From an uncultured Hungatella sp. (GTDB taxonomy: Bacteria; Bacillota; Clostridia; Lachnospirales; Lachnospiraceae): a stretch of 15,129 nt of DNA. The notes below the pieces were generated by a model. That model saw only the letters and a program-made list of their open reading frames with translations, had not been told where the DNA came from and searched no databases. Shown piece after piece: positions 12,563-15,129 of the stretch (the stretch's first letter is position 1; each line of letters opens with the position of its first letter). The translations under genes and the position numbers were made by a program. The stretch lies in NCBI GenBank assembly GCA_959018155.1, contig CAUEKH010000025.1, forward strand, positions 1-15,129. The letters run 5' to 3'.

Positions 12563-14383
12563 ATGAAAGATAACCATTTTAAACGTTTCCGAATCCGGCT
12601 GATTCTGGCTGCGATTCTGTCGGCCGTTCTCCTTGGGGCCTGCGCAGTACAGAAAACACCGAAGAGTATTCCGGAATCGGAGACGTATGAACAGTACCGG
12701 GCGGATGACGCGGCCGCCCAGGCCCAGTTTAACCTTCTGGCCGAGACACTGTTCCGGGAGGAAATCAGTAAATCGAATCTTGATTTACATTATACGCTGG
12801 CGGATCCGGCCTCCCGCCAGATTACGGATGTTCCCAATACGTTTGGCGAATTTTCCACTGCGTCCATGAAAAAAGATTTTGACGACATGAAAAAGCTTCA
12901 GAAACAGCTGCACTCCATCAATCCTCAAAAGCTGTCCAGGGAGCAAAAGGTCACCTATAAAATTCTGGATTCTTACCTTAATACAGAACTGTCCGCAGAA
13001 GGGCTGGAACTCTACGCACAGCCGTTTACCAGCACCATCGGCGTGCAGGCACAGCTTCCGGTCCTCCTTGCGGAATATGCGTTTTATACGAAGCAGGACG
13101 TGGATAATTATTTGGAGCTGCTCTCCACCATTGATACGTATTACGGACAGCTTCTGGAATTTGAACGGCAGAAATCGGAGGCCGGTTTATTTATGTGTGA
13201 TACTGCGGCCGACCACGTCTTAGAATCGTGTGAAGCCTATTTAATCCCGCCGGAGCGCAGTTTCCTGACGGAGACATTTAACGAGCGTATTGACGCCCTG
13301 GAAGGGCTTACGGAGGAGGAGCGGGCGGCCTATAAGGAACAGAACTTAAAAGTTTTAACGGAGCACTTTATTCCGGCCTATCAGAGTCTGGTCGACGGAA
13401 TCACAAAGCTGATGGGGACGGGACAGAATGAGAAGGGGCTCTGTTATTATCCCCAGGGAAAAGAGTATTTTGAGTATCTGGTCAGGTCCAACACCGGAAC
13501 TTCCTACGATTCGATTCCGAAGCTTAAGAAGGCGATAGAAAATCAGATGAGCGACGATTTAGAGCAGTTAGGACAGATTGTGAAGGCTCATCCGGAGGTG
13601 GTGGATTCCCTCGATTCCTACCAGTTTTCCTATACGAAACCGGAGGAAATCCTGGAAGCGCTTAAGGGGTTGATTGCCACAGATTTCCCGGAACTTCCAA
13701 ACACAAATTACGCGGTAAAATACGTTCCCAAAGCGCTTGAAACGTCTCTAAGCCCTGCATTTTATCTGGTACCTCCGCTGGATCGGTATGAGGATAACGT
13801 CATTTATATTAATGGAGGAGAACGTTTTCAGAACGAGGATCTCTTTCCGACGCTGGCTCACGAGGGGTATCCGGGGCATTTATACCAGAACGTCTATTTT
13901 ATCAGCCGCAACCAATGTGATTTGAGAAATATTCTCTCCTTCCCCTGCTACTCGGAAGGCTGGGCCACGTATGTGGAACATTACTCTTATACCCTGGAAA
14001 ATGGACTCGATCATAACCTCGGAAGCCTGCTGTCCCACAATTCAGCCGCTACCCTGGCTCTCTATGCGCTGCTCGACATCAATATTAATTATGAGGGCTG
14101 GGATAAGGAACAGGTTGCCGGTTACTTAAAGGAGACATTTAACCTGGTAGAAAGCAGTACCATTGATTCTGTCTACTATGCTCTGATAGAAAATCCTACG
14201 AATTATATGGAATACTATGTGGGCTACATGGAAATTATGGAAATGCGCAATACTGCACAGAAGCTTCTGAAGAATCAGTTTGTGTTAAAGGATTTCCACA
14301 CATTTTTACTCGATATCGGGCCCGCGCAGTTCAGTATCATTGAGCCTTACTTTCAGATGTGGCTGGCAGAGCAGAAAAAATGA
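12563..14383 (+). CDS. DUF885 family lipoprotein, putative zinc metallopeptidase
   Basis: This is an exported lipoprotein of 606 residues. A basic N-terminus and hydrophobic stretch (12-26) end in the lipobox LLGAC, with the lipidated Cys at 27. The DUF885 hallmark HEGYPGH is at 433-439, followed by SEGWATY (464-470). The two histidines and the downstream glutamate (E465) fit a gluzincin-like zinc site, and family members are described as carboxypeptidase-like or generally as putative peptidases. Length is normal for the family. The start was set at the ATG at 12563 because GGAGG (12551-12555) lies 7 nt upstream; the in-frame GTG at 12542 precedes that site and would add seven residues before the signal peptide. 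It follows the sulfatase gene with a 97-nt gap and a likely promoter of its own, so a role in glycan use is doubtful. Substrate is unknown. Confidence 0.85.
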   Translation: MKDNHFKRFRIRLILAAILSAVLLGACAVQKTPKSIPESETYEQYRADDAAAQAQFNLLAETLFREEISKSNLDLHYTLADPASRQITDVPNTFGEFSTASMKKDFDDMKKLQKQLHSINPQKLSREQKVTYKILDSYLNTELSAEGLELYAQPFTSTIGVQAQLPVLLAEYAFYTKQDVDNYLELLSTIDTYYGQLLEFERQKSEAGLFMCDTAADHVLESCEAYLIPPERSFLTETFNERIDALEGLTEEERAAYKEQNLKVLTEHFIPAYQSLVDGITKLMGTGQNEKGLCYYPQGKEYFEYLVRSNTGTSYDSIPKLKKAIENQMSDDLEQLGQIVKAHPEVVDSLDSYQFSYTKPEEILEALKGLIATDFPELPNTNYAVKYVPKALETSLSPAFYLVPPLDRYEDNVIYINGGERFQNEDLFPTLAHEGYPGHLYQNVYFISRNQCDLRNILSFPCYSEGWATYVEHYSYTLENGLDHNLGSLLSHNSAATLALYALLDININYEGWDKEQVAGYLKETFNLVESSTIDSVYYALIENPTNYMEYYVGYMEIMEMRNTAQKLLKNQFVLKDFHTFLLDIGPAQFSIIEPYFQMWLAEQKK

Positions 14384-14421
14384 CAGATACGGTAAAATAC
14401 GTTTTATTTTGAAGGTCTGGC

Positions 14422-14451
14422 TTGACTGAATCCCTTTTGCAGCCGTATACT
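14422..14451 (+). promoter_or_regulatory. Predicted promoter of the cell-wall-binding protein gene
   Basis: TTGACT (14422-14427) and TATACT (14446-14451) each match five of six consensus bases and are 18 nt apart. They precede the ATG at 14487 by about 35 nt. The likely ribosome binding site is the AAGGGGG run (14468-14474), 12 nt before the ATG. Confidence 0.65.
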
Positions 14452-14486
14452 GTAATTATAAACAGGAAAGGGGGACGTTATATTTT

Positions 14487-15129
14487 ATGAAGAACAAATT
14501 ATGGGTTACAGTAATTGCAGGCATCATGAGCCTGGCAATGAGTATGACCGCATTTGCAGGTCAGTGGATGCAGGATACTACCGGCTGGTGGTACCAAAAT
14601 GATGACCAGTCTTACCTGGCCGGGGGCTGGAACTGGGTAGATGGCAGGTGTTACTATTTCACACCGGAGGGATACTGTCTGTTAAATACTCAGACTCCTG
14701 ATGGTTACATGGTAGATGCCTCTGGGGCCTGGATCGTAGACGGGGTGGTTCAGACACAGACTGTTCCTGTAGCCCAACCGCTGACAGCAGGCGCCACCGT
14801 TCCATTTGGCAATGCGACCTTTACAGTCCCGACTGGTTATATTCAGGATATGTCTTTACAGGATGGATATTATTTTGTAAATGGGAACAATACGGTGATC
14901 ATCGGCTTCTACTCCCAGGCATATGAAATGAACGATTTAAACAAAGAGGTGCTGAATACCTTTAGTGAATCGCTCCTCGATTATACCGTGACAGCCTTTT
15001 ATGGAATGCCAAACAGCAAAAATGCAAAGCAGTTCCCTTCCGGAACGTGGTACTGTTACAGCTACAATGATGCAAGCAATTTAGGCATCCCCGGCGCCCT
15101 CCATCTTTATGGGAGAATCGTTGACCGCC
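14487..15129 (+). CDS. Secreted protein with cell-wall-binding repeat, 3' end missing
   Basis: The first 214 codons are present; the gene runs off the right edge. A signal peptide (MKNKLWVTVIAGIMSLAMSM, then TAFAG) is probably cut after Ala24. Residues about 29-83 form aromatic- and glycine-rich cell-wall-binding repeats (GWWYQNDDQSYLAGGWNWVDG, then CYYFTPEGYCLLNTQTPDGY and VDASGAW), the form common in Lachnospiraceae surface proteins related to choline/glucan-binding modules. A short Thr/Val/Pro linker (about 88-100) leads to a domain starting near GATVPFGNATFTVPTGY that I do not recognise; in similar proteins it is a small globular domain of unknown role. The protein is expected at the cell envelope. 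It has a good promoter of its own and shows no link to the sugar locus. Confidence 0.8.
   Translation, partial: MKNKLWVTVIAGIMSLAMSMTAFAGQWMQDTTGWWYQNDDQSYLAGGWNWVDGRCYYFTPEGYCLLNTQTPDGYMVDASGAWIVDGVVQTQTVPVAQPLTAGATVPFGNATFTVPTGYIQDMSLQDGYYFVNGNNTVIIGFYSQAYEMNDLNKEVLNTFSESLLDYTVTAFYGMPNSKNAKQFPSGTWYCYSYNDASNLGIPGALHLYGRIVDR

Noticed and set aside
14384..14415. TAAAA...TTTTA hairpin after the DUF885 gene
   Set aside because: The stem is five A-T pairs without GC content, too weak to call a terminator.
1..15129. CRISPR arrays, tRNA or rRNA genes, insertion sequences with terminal repeats, phage attachment sites
   Set aside because: No regularly spaced repeats, no cloverleaf-like or ribosomal sequence and no transposase with flanking inverted repeats were seen. 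The Rpn-family fragment at the left edge is not evidence of an insertion sequence by itself.

Overview
The window looks like chromosomal DNA of a low-to-mid GC Firmicute, most likely a gut-type Clostridia (Lachnospiraceae-like). The pointers are strong AGGAGG-type ribosome binding sites, a three-gene CUT1 sugar ABC transporter of the Bacillus subtilis Lpl/Ytc type, a large membrane-anchored AraC regulator, an Rpn-family nuclease gene and a secreted protein with glucan/choline-type cell-wall-binding repeats. The genus assignment is inference.

Layout: the 5' end of an Rpn/PD-(D/E)XK nuclease gene runs off the left edge (1-163, minus). A hairpin terminator (279-315) closes a minus-strand transporter operon: lipoprotein solute-binding protein (3849-2173), permease 1 (2160-1213), permease 2 (1203-322). 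Divergent from it is a 763-residue transmembrane AraC-family regulator (4081-6372, plus). A long bidirectional terminator (6390-6446) separates that gene from a second minus-strand operon: a GH4 enzyme with the CHEV motif of alpha-galacturonidases (10952-9540), overlapping by 4 nt a 1030-residue GH106-like glycosidase (9543-6451). Divergent from the GH4 gene is a cytoplasmic formylglycine-type sulfatase (11119-12465, plus). The right end holds two apparently unrelated exported-protein genes, each with its own promoter: a DUF885 lipoprotein with an HEGYPGH metal motif (12563-14383) and a partial cell-wall-binding-repeat protein (14487 to the right edge).

The central block (322-12465) reads as one glycan-use locus. 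The lipoprotein captures an oligosaccharide, the two permeases import it using an ATPase encoded elsewhere, and three enzymes without signal peptides (alpha-galacturonidase, GH106-like probable rhamnosidase, sulfatase) dismantle it in the cytoplasm. GalA-Rha chemistry points to a rhamnogalacturonan-like oligosaccharide; the sulfatase suggests that the substrate, or part of it, is sulfated, which is unusual for land-plant pectin.

The strongest new observation is a shared candidate operator. A pair of GGACAA(A/T)A half-sites spaced exactly 20 bp occurs in both divergent intergenic regions (3987-4015 and 11010-11038), identical at 23 of 29 positions. In both places it abuts the predicted -35 element, of the regulator gene and of the GH4 gene respectively, in the same orientation. 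This is the expected geometry for an AraC-type activator and ties both operons to the regulator encoded between them.
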